DNA from: Tupaia tana
Taxonomy: Eukaryota > Chordata > Mammalia > Scandentia > Tupaiidae
Assembly: GCA_026018925.1 (NCBI GenBank)
Contig: JAKSZU010000009.1
Span: 33,030,583 to 33,094,582 of the forward strand
Length of the DNA: 64,000 nucleotides
Direction of reading: 5' to 3'
Each line of letters begins with the position of its first letter. Within the stretch, counting starts at the first letter, position 1. Of this stretch, positions 31,331 through 41,039 are shown in pieces. The notes under the pieces are model-generated. The model was not told the DNA's origin. It was given only the letters and a program-made list of their open reading frames with translations, and ran no database searches. The position numbers and the translations under genes are program-made.

Positions 31331-32290
31331 GGGGCTTCCATTACCCACACGCGCACGCCCCTACCCGTGCGTTTGTAGCGAACACTCGGCTCGCTACTTT
31401 CTGGCCACGCCCCCACCGCGTGCGCAGTGAGACCCCCCAGCGCGCCGCAACCGGTGGCAACTGGAAAAGCTGTGGTCTAGCCAGAGCGTCCCGGAGCAGA
31501 GCCTGAGGCAGACGCGCTGTAACTCGGACCAAGGGAGGTTCACCGGCGCAGAGGCCGCGGAGCGCACAGGTCGTCGACAACGACAGAGCATGGAGAATCC
31601 ACGCGAACTCAGCTACGAAGACATCGGCTACCTCAGCCTGGGAGACGACGAGCACTCAGAAGAACTGCAAGGTCAGTGCCGGGCTGGGGCAGGCGCTTGG
31701 GCAGACTCCTAGAGACGAACTTTGCCTGGAAGGGCCCAGTGGAACGGACGCTACTGCGTGGCCGCCGCTGCCGCCGTCCAATCTCGGCTCTCCCTCCCCG
31801 CCACCACCACCCCCCCCACGGACCTAGGCTCAATCGCCTTGATCTCTCTCTCTCTCTCTCTCTCTCTCTGGTTTTACTCCTTTCCAGATGAGAAGCCTGC
31901 CGTGGCTTCGGTGATTGAAGCAGGAGGTGACGACGAGAAGAAAATGCCGTCTGAACCTGAGCAAGGGAAGAAAATGCCGTCTGAACCTGAGCAAGGGGCA
32001 GCCGGAGGCGAAGAAGGCCATGTTGGCGCGGGAGCCTGTGGCCCCGTGGATGATGACCAGAAGGGCGGCGTCGGCGACCAGGAGCCGCAGGAGGAGCCGG
32101 CCGGCGAGGCCACCGAGGATCCGCAGACCCGGGACAAGCAGCATCGCTACCAGAGCATGTTCAGCCCGTTGCAGCTGCAGGAACTGGAGAATATTTTCCA
32201 GCGCTCCCAGTACCCCGACGTGTTCGCTGGGTAAGCCGCTTGCTCTGCAGGCACACAGGTCTCCAGGACGCCAGGGCTCGTCCTGGGACG
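31331..32290 (+). promoter_or_regulatory. CpG-rich promoter region of the RHOX gene
   Basis: CpG density rises sharply from about 31340 and covers exons 1-2. A GC-box/KLF-like CCACGCCCCCACC lies at 31405-31417, about 180 bases upstream of the ATG. No TATA box is visible. The start of transcription is inferred only. Confidence 0.6.
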
Positions 32291-33809
32291 CCTTTGGCTC
32301 TCCCTCAGTCGCCTTCCCTCCCCAACATAGTCGAAAGCTATTTAGGGGGCTCGAGGCCAGTGGAATCAGCCGTTAGGGAGCTCTCTGGGTGACCGCGAGG
32401 TCTACTCGGCATCAAGGTAGATATTTTCATTCAGTATATAAATGAGTCAAGTCAGGAAATTTTAGCCATTCTCCTGCTTTTGTAAACAACGTTTTATTGG
32501 GTCAGGATTGACATCAGGGTGAGGAGAGTGAGGCAAATACAGTCGCATTTTGCCTTTATTTAAAATGTTGAGGGCTGCCCGCCAGCGGAGCGGTTACTGT
32601 TGAGTGCTGCCCCCAAGCGGAGCGGCTAATGTTGAGTGCTGCCCCCCAGCGGAGCGGTTAAGCCTAGTACATGGGAGCCGGATCCCACGTGGCCCTTAGC
32701 GGTTGGAATCCCGCCTTGCAGCTTGAGAAACACACCGGGTAGGTGGGCGCCCCAAATCCTGAGGGAATAGACAAATGGAGAAAAGGGGATTCCAGCTTAA
32801 GCATGCCCCATTCAGGGGTGCTTTCTCTAATGAGGGCACACGCCACCTGGCAGTTAAAAAATGTTAACAATTTGGTTGTGAAATTTTTTTTATTCATCTT
32901 GATTTTTTTTAAATACTGCATTAAAAATGATTAATCTTGGGACCAGCAGATAGCATAATGGCTATGTCGCTGAACTCCCATGTACTCGACTGCAGTTCAA
33001 GTCCTGGACCCAGTGGCTTGAACTCAGGCCGGGCACATGCGTGTGCATGCCCAAGATCTCCAGAGGAGAATGGAGGAGAAGGGATTGTAGCGTGGCCATC
33101 CCCCCGGGGGTGATTTCTCACTCTCTGTCTGTCTCTCTCTGTCTGTCTGGCGAGCGCATGTGCCCTATAGCAAAAACCTCTCCAAAAAAAAAAAAAAGAA
33201 GATTAATCTTGAGGGCTACCTCTGTGACCTGATCTGGTGTTTAGGGCAGCCAGATACCATATGGTCCACTACTTGGTTCCAGTGTGGGCCTCTCAGCAGC
33301 TTAAGGATTGTGCCAGGAACGTGCCTATCGGCCTCCAAAATCCCAAAAGGAGGGGAAAATGGAGAAGGGATTGCAGTGTGGCCATGCCCCACTGGGGCGC
33401 TTTCTCCCTCTCTATATCTGTCTCTTTCTATCTCTGGCACGGTGCACACATCCTCTGGCAAATGAAAAAAATAATAATGATTAATCTTGAATTCGGGGAG
33501 GGGGTGGTTTAGCACCCCTTTAAATTCTGCAAATCAGCCTGAAGCTGGGGTTCCCTGTGGAGGAATAGGATCTCCAATTTGCATCTTAGCTGATGATTCC
33601 CTGGAGCTTCAAAAAATGTGCTGGGCAGTTGGGATGCTAGAAATTTTTAAATAAGCAGGAAATGTATGTTCTTCCATTTCATTTCATCCACAACTCCAAA
33701 CACTGAACATTTCTGGTTTTCTCCCCTCAGAAAGGAGCTTGCAATACGTGCAAGTGTGACCGAAGCCAAGGTGGTCAGCAAACCTGAAAAAGAGGACGTG
33801 GCAGAATAA
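31590..33809 (+). CDS. RHOXF2-like: RHOX-family homeobox gene (RHOXF2-like), shortened homeodomain
   Basis: Three coding exons: 31590-31671, 31888-32230 and 33731-33809, joined by GT-AG introns, giving 167 aa. The N-terminus (MENPRELSYEDIGYLSLGDD) is acidic. The middle is Glu/Gly/Pro-rich with a 10-residue repeat. The homeodomain begins about residue 110 with FSPLQLQELENIFQRSQYPD (helix 1) and KELAIRASVTEAKV (helix 2). The sequence then leaves the homeodomain and stops after VSKPEKEDVAE. The expected WFKNRRAKWRR helix 3 is not found here or nearby downstream. Human RHOXF proteins act in germ cells as X-linked transcription factors. Adjacency to NKAP supports the family call. Whether it is RHOXF1 or RHOXF2 is not certain; RHOXF2 fits the homeodomain start slightly better. 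Either the gene has lost its DNA-reading helix, or exon 3 uses an early donor (GTG|GTCAGC at 33774) to an exon I did not find. Confidence 0.8.
31938..31997 (+). repeat. 30-bp tandem duplication in RHOX exon 2
   Basis: Two identical 30-base units (31938-31967, 31968-31997) encode KKMPSEPEQG twice. In frame. Confidence 0.95.
32566..32661 (+). repeat. Three tandem 32-bp copies of a SINE head
   Basis: TGTTGAGTGCTGCCCCC...GCGGAGCGG, units 32566-32597, 32598-32629 and 32630-32661. They sit at the front of the SINE variant at 32572-32860. Confidence 0.88.
32572..32860 (+). mobile_element. Variant SINE with triplicated head, in RHOX intron 2
   Basis: AGCGGAGCGGTTAAGCC head, then GGATCCCACGTGGCC, CCCAAATCCTGAGG body and GGGCACACGCCACCTGGCAG end. 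Confidence 0.7.
32939..33197 (+). mobile_element. Long-form SINE in RHOX intron 2
   Basis: GGGACCAGCAGATAGCATAATGG to CCCTATAGCAAAAACCTCTCC plus A. GATTAATCTTG flanks it (TSD). Confidence 0.93.
33213..33480 (+). mobile_element. Older variant SINE in RHOX intron 2
   Basis: GGGCTACCTCTGTGACCTGATC, CAAAATCCCAAAAGGAGG, CTCTGGCAAATGAAAAAAATAAT. TTAATCTTGA lies on both sides. Confidence 0.75.
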
Positions 33810-33903
33810 ATGTTCTAGAACCTGTCTTCTTCACAAGTCGGAGACCTTCATCCTAGACAGTTTCAAGTTGGTGTGTTTTTTGTTGCCTTTCTCATGTTTA
33901 GTA

Positions 33904-34068
33904 AATAAATGTTGGACTTTGAGGGACAAAGGGATTGAAAATGGGATACAAAAGCCCAGCTGATGGAAATTTCTTATTACCAATGTGAATGTGATTTCCT
34001 AATGGAAAAAAAAAATTAAAGAACCAACTGTTACTTCTAGTCCCTGTACAACATTACATATTAATAAA
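33904..34068 (+). terminator. Polyadenylation signals for the RHOX gene
   Basis: AATAAA at 33904-33909 and 34063-34068, 95 and 254 bases after the stop. Either could define the 3' end. Confidence 0.55.
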
Positions 34069-34239
34069 GTTCAACTTGTTCTAAAGCTGGTATCCTTTAA
34101 GGAGCACATTTGTGTGGAGTCATGTCGGGCTCAGACTGACCTGGGAAGTATGCAAATTAATGCACCAATGGTCTAGGTTATGAGAGGGTTCTACTGTATT
34201 ACATTATTTCAATTGTTTAAATCAGACATCAGCTCTCAT

Positions 34240-34400
34240 TTTTTAAAGGATTTTTTATTTTATTTGTTGTTATTATTAATTTGACCAGAGAGAGAGAGAG
34301 AAAGGGAAAATGAAAAAAGCAAGCGACCATGTCTAGGACTTGAACCAGTCAGCCATGTGGGAATCCAGCACCTTAACCATTGTGCCATCTGCCGGGCCCC
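34240..34400 (-). mobile_element. Short-form SINE, minus strand
   Basis: AAGGATTTTTTATTTTATTTG, AATTTGACCAGAGAG to CCATCTGCCGGGCCC. Confidence 0.88.
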
Positions 34401-34490
34401 AGACATAAGCTCTTAACTAAATTAGTGCACTTAAAAATATTCAGGCATCAGGGTAAGGGAATAAATAATTCATATAGAACATACAGTATG

Positions 34491-34573
34491 GGGAGCAGCA
34501 AGTGGCGTGGTGGTTGAGGCACTGGACATTCCTGCATGGCTGACCACAGTTCAAGTCCTGGACCTGGCAGCTT

Positions 34574-34612
<39 letters not shown>

Positions 34613-34668
34613 AAATTAAAATATATAAATGAATAAATAAAATTAAATTAAATCTTTAAAAAAAAAGA
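34491..34668 (+). mobile_element. Short-form SINE with (CT)n
   Basis: GGGAGCAGCAAGTGGCGTGG, about 15 CT units, TCAAATTAAAATATATAAATG tail. GAACATACAGTATG lies on both sides (TSD). Confidence 0.93.
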
Positions 34669-34792
34669 ACATACAGTATGAGTAATTAATGTATGTTTAG
34701 TTACAGTGAGGCTGATGGGGAAAGATAACTTATAAGTCCAAGTGCCCGGTTCTCCTGCTGTTGTTTTCAGTCTATAATAAAGCAATGTAGAG

Positions 34793-34985
34793 GGACCAGC
34801 AGGTGGCATAGTAGTTTAGGCTCTGGACACTCCCACATGGCTGACCACAGTTCGAGTCCCGGACATGGTGGCTTGCTTTCTCACATTGCCCCCCTCTTTC
34901 TCTCTCTCTCTCTGTGTCTCTCTCTGGTCAAAATAAAATAAATGAATGAGTAAATAAAATTAAGTATTTTAATTTTTTTTTTAAT
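34793..34985 (+). mobile_element. Short-form SINE
   Basis: GGGACCAGCAGGTGGCATAGTAG to TCAAAATAAAATAAATG. AATAAAGCAATGTAGA lies on both sides (TSD). Confidence 0.93.
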
Positions 34986-35021
34986 TAAAAAAAAATAAAG
35001 CAATGTAGAACATAATGCTAT

Positions 35022-35211
35022 GGGCTAGCCCTTTGGAAGGTGCTTTCCACAGTGCTTTGGAAGCCATATCTCGGATGGCCATCTGCAGTTCCAGTCCCAA
35101 CTCCAGTGGCTTGAAAACATGTAGGGCATGTGTTTGAGCATGCTCAAAATCATGATGCAATGGAGAAATAAAGGAAAAGATTGCAGCATGATCACGCCCC
35201 ATGGAGAGGTG

Positions 35212-35242
<31 letters not shown>

Positions 35243-35297
35243 CCCCCCCCCTCCCTCTCTCTCTCTCTCTCTCTTGTGCATGCATGCACATAACACT
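35022..35297 (+). mobile_element. Variant SINE with CT expansion
   Basis: GGGCTAGCCCTTTGGAAGG head, AAAATCATGATGCAATGG body, long CT/C-run at 35216-35275, CATGCATGCACATAACAC end. Confidence 0.65.
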
Positions 35298-35554
35298 TTT
35301 TTTTAAAGGTTTTTGCCTTAGGGTACATGCACTCACCAGAGAGAGAGGCAGAGACAGTGAGTGGGAAAGTGAGAAATCACCCCTGCAGCAGGTTGGCCAT
35401 GCTGCAATCCCTTCTCCTCCATTCTCCTCTTGGGATCTTGGGCACACATGCACACGTGCCTGGCATGATTTTCAAGCCACCAGGTCTGGGACTCAAACCC
35501 CAGTCCACAATATGGGGGTCCAGCAACATAACCACTATGCCATCTGCTGGCCCC
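35298..35554 (-). mobile_element. Long-form SINE, minus strand
   Basis: TTTTTTTTAAAGGTTTTTGCCTTAGGG to CATCTGCTGGCCCC. Confidence 0.88.
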
Positions 35555-35674
35555 AGTGCACACATAAACTTCCACATTTGAATGCATGAACTCTAACATG
35601 AATAATTTTTTTAAAAAAATTGAAAATTATTATTTGAGACCATAGAAACCATTAGTCATATTAAGAGAGTATTG

Positions 35675-35960
35675 GGACCAGAAGTTGGCATGATGGCTAT
35701 GTCGCTGGACTCCCACATAGTCGACCGCGGTTCGAGTCCCGGACCCGGTGGCTTAAACTCACGCCGGGCGCGTGTGCGCGCCCAAGATCCCAAGAGGAGA
35801 ATGGAGGAGAAGGGATTGCGGCGTGGCCATCCCCTCTGGGGGGTGATTTCTCGCTTTCTGTCTCTCTGTCTCTCTCTGTCTGTCTGGCGAGCGCATGCAC
35901 CCTATAGCTAAAACCTCTCCAAAAAAAAAAAAAAAAAAGAAAGAAAGAAAAGAAAAAAAA
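35675..35960 (+). mobile_element. Long-form SINE, young
   Basis: GGGACCAGAAGTTGGCATGATGG to CCCTATAGCTAAAACCTCTCC, then A-run and AAAG/AAAAG tail. AAGAGAGTATT flanks it (TSD). Confidence 0.94.
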
Positions 35961-36169
35961 GAGAGTATTTTCTAAAAACAAGCCAGAATGAGTCTATTAG
36001 CTTTGCTTTTTGTGAGTATAGTGATAATTATATTTAGAGAACAATTAGTTTGCTTTCATCTTTTCTAGTTTATTGTGCTGTGCTGTAGCTTTGACATAAA
36101 CTTTAAATGTTTTTTAGAATAAAGTGGGAAATAAATACATATACAAAGCTCCTTCAAAAAGTTCATGGA

Positions 36170-36595
36170 GGGGCCAGCCAGGGGATGCGTTCTCAGTCTC
36201 TCTTGTGAGTGCACATGCCCTATAATTAAAAACAAAAAACAAGCTGGCAGATGGCATGGTGGTTAAGGGCAGTGGACTCCTACATGGCTGACCGTGGTTT
36301 GAGTCCCAGACCTGATGGCTTGCTTTCTCTCTCTCTCTCTCTCCCTCCCTCCCTCTCTGGTCAAATTAAAACATAAATAGATAAAGTTAAATAAAATAAT
36401 TCTTTAAAAAAAAAAATAAAATAAAATAAAAACACTCCAGGTGTGTGCATGATGCATGCCCAAAATGTCGAGAGGAGACTGGAGGACAAGGGATTGAGGC
36501 ATGGCCATCCTCCTCAGGGGATGCTTTCTCAGTTTCTCTCTCTCTCTTTCTCTCTCGTGAGTGCACACGCCCTATAATTAAAAACAAAAAACGGG
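36170..36595 (+). mobile_element. SINE complex: truncated long-form, short-form, long-form fragment
   Basis: GGGGCCAGCCAGGGGATGC with only the end of a long-form body (to about 36235). A short-form copy follows (36238-36420, AGCTGGCAGATGGCATGG). Then comes a long-form body fragment (36440-36595). CCCTATAATTAAAAACAAAAAAC occurs at both 36213 and 36571, so part is a duplication. Confidence 0.8.
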
Positions 36596-36740
36596 CTGGC
36601 AGGTGGCATGGTAGTTGGAGGCACTGGAATCCCACATAGCTGACCGCAGTTCAGCAGCTTGGTTTCTTGCTTTCTCTTTCTCTCTCTCTGGTCAAATTAA
36701 AAATAATAATAACAACAAATGGAATTAAATAAATAAATAT
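36593..36740 (+). mobile_element. Short-form SINE
   Basis: GGGCTGGCAGGTGGCATGGTAG to TCAAATTAAAAATAATAAT. Confidence 0.88.
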
Positions 36741-36744
36741 TTTT

Positions 36745-36907
36745 TAAGAATTATTTTATTTAACTTTATTTATTTATTTGACCAGGGAGGGACAGAAAGA
36801 AAGAGAGAGAAAAAGTGAGAAAGCAAGCTGCCAGGTCTGGGACTCAAACTGTGGTTGGCCATGTGAGAGTCCAGTGCCCTTACTCACCATGCCACCCGAT
36901 GGCCCCA
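36745..36907 (-). mobile_element. Short-form SINE, minus strand
   Basis: AAGAATTATTTTATTTAACTTT, TTTGACCAGGGAGGG to CCACCCGATGGCCCC. AATAAATATT lies on both sides (TSD). Confidence 0.9.
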
Positions 36908-37056
36908 ATAAATAAATATTAAGAAAAAAAAAAACTTTAAAAACCTTTAAAAAACAAGAACCTCATGGAAAATTTACATTATGAAAAAAATGCATGGATT
37001 TCCATTTTTGCACCAAAATTAAGTCATTCTTTAATTCCATGAGCCTTTTGAAGTTT

Positions 37057-37366
37057 CATCATATTACAGCTATAAAATCAGTAAAACCAAATAAACTGAA
37101 TGTCTGCACTCTACGGCAGAAACTGAAAAATTGGAAGGTATAAAAGCATGGAGAGCAATTGGATACTAGAGACAGTGTGGGAGTGTGATGGGCGATGGGT
37201 GATGGGGTGGGAGAGTGGAAATCAAGGGGAAAAAAATAAAATCTATAGTATATGCTGTGAAGTTGTACAATAATTTATCATAAATGAGAAATCATCAAAT
37301 AAAATTTAAAGGCAAAAATAATAATTATAAAAATAAAAATTAGTGGGGGAAAGGGGCTGCCAGGGG
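37057..37366. repeat. Unclassified repeat, relative of 16900-17260
   Basis: GGATACTAGAGACAGTGTGGG, purine-rich middle, AAATAAAATTT end. No coding potential seen. Confidence 0.4.
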
Positions 37367-37585
37367 CCAACCAAGTAGCATGGTTGTTAAGGTGGCTGGA
37401 TCCCACATGGCCAACTTCATAGTTCAAGTCCCAGACCTGGCAGCTTGAAAACATGCTAGGTACATGGTGTATTCACACCCAAAATCCTGAGAGAAGAATG
37501 GAGAAGGGATTATGGTGTGGCCATCCCCCACAGGGAGTGACTTTTCACTGTCTCTCACTCTCTTTGGTAAGTGTACACACTCTAT

Positions 37586-37616
<31 letters not shown>

Positions 37617-37618
37617 CA
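37367..37618 (+). mobile_element. Old long-form SINE
   Basis: GGGGCCAACCAAGTAGCATGG to TCTATAGC plus about 30 A. Confidence 0.88.
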
Positions 37619-37627
37619 GAAAAAGAG

Positions 37628-37850
37628 ACTGGCTCCATGGCACAGTGGTAAAGCTGTGGTCAGGAAAAGCTAGATCTTACAAGGCAACCACAAGCTCAAA
37701 GCCCTGACACACACTAGGCACCTGCTGAGTGCCCAAGATCTGATGGGCTGGAGGAGAGCGATCATGCTGTGAACAGACACTGTGCCAGGTGTCTTTCTTT
37801 CTCTTGCATGTACGCACATGTATACACATGCATGCTATCATGAAAAAAGA
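37628..37850 (+). mobile_element. Variant SINE
   Basis: GACTGGCTCCATGGCACAGTGG, CCCAAGATCTGATGGGCTGG body as in 976-1205, ATGCTATCATGAAAAAAG end. Confidence 0.65.
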
Positions 37851-37856
37851 AAACCA

Positions 37857-38115
37857 GGGACCAGCAGTTAGCATAATGGCTATGTCGCTGAACTCCTGTG
37901 TAGTTGACCATGGTTCGAGTCCCAGACCTGGTGGCTTAAACTCACGCCGGGTGTGTGTGCGTACATGCCCAAGATCCCAAGAGGAGAATGGAGGAGAAGG
38001 AATTGCAGCGTGGCCATCCCCCCTGGGGGGTGATTTCTCACTTTCTATCTCTCTGTCTCTCTCTGTCTTTCTGGCAAGCACATGCACCCTATAGCAAAAA
38101 CCTCTCCAAAAAAAA

Positions 38116-38169
<54 letters not shown>

Positions 38170-38190
38170 AAAAGAAAGAAAGAAAAAAGA
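37857..38190 (+). mobile_element. Long-form SINE with (AAAG)n tail
   Basis: GGGACCAGCAGTTAGCATAATGG to CCCTATAGCAAAAACCTCTCC, then about 15 AAAG-type units (38118-38190). Confidence 0.93.
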
Positions 38191-38197
38191 AAAGCAG

Positions 38198-38414
38198 GTT
38201 TTTTAGAAAGATTTTTACTGTAGGGTATATGTGTTTGCCAGAGACACAGAGAAACAGGAAATGAGAAACAACCCTGAGGGGGCATGGCTGTGCCGCAATC
38301 CCTTCTCCTCTCAGGATTCTGGGCATGCAAAAGTGCCCAGTGTGTTTGAAGCCTCGAGGTCCAGGGCCACAGTCAACTATGTAGGAGTCCAGCACCTTCA
38401 CTATTAGGACACCC
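38198..38414 (-). mobile_element. Long-form SINE, minus strand, old
   Basis: TTTTAGAAAGATTTTTACTGTAGGG to CACTATTAGGACACCC. Confidence 0.78.
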
Positions 38415-38451
38415 TAGAGAAAAAAATATAATAAATCGGGGGGGGGGGGGG

Positions 38452-38623
38452 ACTGCAGTGGCACAGGAGGTAGCATCCTGACCTGCAGTTCTGAAATCCA
38501 TACGCCTACACTTGGGTTTGGATCCTGAGTCGTCCTGAAACACACTAGGCATGTGCACCCAAGGTTTGGACTGGCTAGAGGACCGAGGAAAGAGAATCGC
38601 TGGTGGGGAAACCGTGCTTGGGA

Positions 38624-38657
<34 letters not shown>

Positions 38658-38672
38658 TCATGAAAGAAAATA
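38452..38672 (+). mobile_element. Variant SINE with (GT)n
   Basis: GACTGCAGTGGCACAGGAGGTAG, GTTTGGATCCTG, CCCAAGGTTTGGACTGG body, then about 14 GT units at 38628-38656. Preceded by an 11-13 G run. Confidence 0.6.
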
Positions 38673-38854
38673 AGTGCTTTGGGGAGGGGCATTGAACTAT
38701 CTATTTCATTATGATGACAGCCACCTCCAGTACTGCCTGCCTGTTTCTGTGCCCCAGGAAGGGAGGCCTGGCCCTGAACAGAGCACAGTCCCCTGGCACG
38801 CCAGGCAGCAAGCCCCACGTAACTATAGACGTGTATTTGGTACATGGAAGGAGC

Positions 38855-39168
38855 TTAGTCCTTGGCAGCTGCTTTCCGGATGGCAGCCAGGACGTTGCTC
38901 AGTTCTTCTTGCTTCATCTTGGCACCGATATGTGTCCTCACCCTTGTGTTGATGAACTCAAGGGCCCACTTGTCCGTAGAGACCTTGAACAGCTCCGTGT
39001 CACACCATTCGTAGAGGTGAAACCACACACCTCCCGGATCATGTCCGGCGCGAACCTGGTGTGCTTGGTGAGGCACCTATGGCAGCGGCCATGCCTCAGC
39101 TTGTTCACGTTCTTGATCACGTGGTGGCCCTTACTGAGGCCCACGTTCGTGGGGTAGTGCAAAAGCAT
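38855..39168 (-). pseudogene. RPL36P: RPL36 processed pseudogene
   Basis: Minus strand, ATG at 39166-39168, stop at 38855-38857. Frame 1 reads [24 protein letters not shown] and DMIREVCGF. After a frameshift the other frame gives [14 protein letters not shown] and [17 protein letters not shown]. This is the whole 60S ribosomal protein eL36 with many substitutions, no introns and one frame change, so a dead retrocopy. Confidence 0.93.
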
Positions 39169-39329
39169 GGCTGCAGCTGTCCAACGGCTGCATGCAGTGG
39201 AAGGTAAGGTAAGCATTTTAAAAATTCCCACCAGCTTCTATTGGTTAGTTACTTCAGGCTGAAGATAGGCTTTTCAAATGGGGGGTGTGTGTGCATTTCC
39301 CTTAGTATGACTATATATATATATTTATT

Positions 39330-39559
39330 TATTTTAGAGAGATTTTTGCTATAGGGCACATGTGCTTGTCAGAGAGACAGAAAGTGAGAAATTACCCTGG
39401 GGGGGCGGGGGGGGGGGTGGCCACACCACAATCCTTTCTCTTCAATTCTCCTCTTGGGATTTTGGGCACGCACGCACACAATCCCAAGTCACTGGGATTC
39501 GAACTGTCGTCAACTACATAGGAGTCCAGTAACGTAACCATTACTCTACCTACTGGTCC
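39330..39559 (-). mobile_element. Long-form SINE, minus strand
   Basis: TTTTAGAGAGATTTTTGCTATAGGG to CTACCTACTGGTCCC. AGTATGACT flanks it (TSD). Confidence 0.9.
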
Positions 39560-39914
39560 CATCCCTCAGTATGACTTTAAATGGGGCCCAGCATATACCA
39601 TGATCAACATCCCCCACAACCAGGGTGATACTATATCTAATGAGGAGAGACCAGAGGCAGCTGGACAACTTGATAGTTCACTATCAGGACACCAACATTT
39701 CTTCATTCTGTTACCAAGCATAGTTTTAATACCAGGTACTGAGGGCAGTTCATCAGCTGGACCCCTATCCACAAGCTGGAAGAAATCACTGAAGAATATT
39801 AAAGATGGGAGGAGAGAGACAAAGCAATAAGGCTAATCCAAAGTTAAACTACCAGGAATAGGGTGCAGTGGTAACCTTATTAAAGTATTTTCCCAATAAC
39901 AAAATAGCTTCTCA
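39560..39914. other. Intergenic, nothing recognised
   Basis: About 350 bases with no repeat or gene signature I can name. Confidence 0.5.
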
Positions 39915-40160
39915 AACCAGCCAACGACATGGTGGTTAAGGTGACTAGATCCCATGTGGCCAACTGAACAGTTTGAATCCTGGACCTGGCAGCTTGTAAA
40001 ACACCAGGTACATGTGCATGTGTGCCCAAAATTCCGAGAGGAGAATGAAGAAGGGATTGCGATGTGGCCATCCTCTCTGGGTGTGATTTCTCACTTTCTC
40101 TCTCTCTCTCTTTCAGGCGAGTGCACATGCCCTACAGCAAAAACTTTTGAAAAATTTTAA
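39915..40160 (+). mobile_element. Old long-form SINE
   Basis: AACCAGCCAACGACATGGTGG to CCCTACAGCAAAAACTTTTG. AAAATAGCTTCT lies on both sides (TSD). Confidence 0.88.
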
Positions 40161-40180
40161 AAAGAAAGAAAATAGCTTCT

Positions 40181-40420
40181 TGGCCAGCTGGTAGCAAGGT
40201 GGTTAAAGCAGCTGGATCCCACATGGTCGAGTGAGTGGTTTGAGTCCCAGACCCAGCAGCCTGAAAATCATGCTAAGTGCATGTGCATGTATGCCCCAAA
40301 CCCCAAGAGGAGAATGGAGAAGAGACTGTGGTGTGGCCATCTACCCCTGGGAGGTGCCTTCTCACTTTCCCTATCTCTGTCTGTCTCTGGTGAGTGTGAA
40401 CGCCCTATGGAAAAATTTTT
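40181..40420 (+). mobile_element. Old long-form SINE
   Basis: GGCCAGCTGGTAGCAAGGTGG to CCCTATGGAAAAATTTTTTTG. Confidence 0.85.
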
Positions 40421-40662
40421 TTGAAGTTTTTGCCTTAGGGTGTGTATGCTCGCTGCAGAGACAGAGACAGTGAGAGGGAAAATGAGAAATCACATCCAAG
40501 GGGGGATGGCCATGCCACAATCCCTTCTCCATTCTCCACCTGGGATCTTCGGTATGCACACACATGCGCCCAGTGTGTTTCATGCCACCAGGTCCGGATC
40601 TTGAACCATGGTCAGCCATGTGGGAGTTCAGCGATGTAACCTCTATGCCATCTGCTGGCTCT
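40421..40662 (-). mobile_element. Long-form SINE, minus strand, abutting the previous copy
   Basis: GAAGTTTTTGCCTTAGGGTG to CATCTGCTGGCTCTG. Forms a head-to-head inverted pair with 40181-40420 through their A/T tails. Confidence 0.88.
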
Positions 40663-41039
40663 GCCCTATAGTAATTTTTTTTTAATCCATCTAGGCCAGA
40701 AAGAGGCTTTTTGCCCTTTTTCTCCCTCCCCACCCCCAGCTCATGGGGCATATTGTCGCAACTTCATGGCTCATAAGCATTACTAACACTCCTTCCAATG
40801 CATTGTGTCACATTCAACAGTCTAGGTGGAAACCCACTTCTTTCTGAGAACTTCCTTCCTTCTGGAAGGGAATCTTTTGGTTTATTCCAAGAAGCAAGCA
40901 CATAGTCCCCTGAGCCATGGTCCAGGATGATTAATCACTATAAAGAAGTAGTCATTTGTTCATGCTGTCGTCTTCACGTAACACTGCCAGAGTAAAAACA
41001 AAAACAAAAATAGTGGTGAAGGAGTCCAGGCCCACTCTT
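40663..41039. other. Intergenic, nothing recognised
   Basis: About 375 bases, pyrimidine-rich at the left, with no named repeat. Confidence 0.5.

Larger units (their letters stand above)
36149..37056. mobile_element. Mariner-type MITE split by SINEs
   Basis: Left end CTCCTTCAAAAAGTTCATGGA (36149-36169). Right end, reverse-complemented, AAACTTCAAAAGGCTCATGGAATT (near 37030-37056). Between them on the right is GCATGGATTTCCATTTTTGCACC, as in known mariner MITEs. SINEs fill 36170-36907. Confidence 0.65.

Noticed and set aside
37677..38330. 217-codon minus-strand open frame
   Set aside because: It runs through a SINE, its (AAAG)n tail and another SINE. The phenylalanine/serine/leucine run is a translated microsatellite.
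38436..38452. Long G-runs (also 20226-20246 and 39400-39416) as regulatory sites
   Set aside because: They sit inside or next to SINE body positions where C/G runs expand; length may also be unreliable in the assembly.
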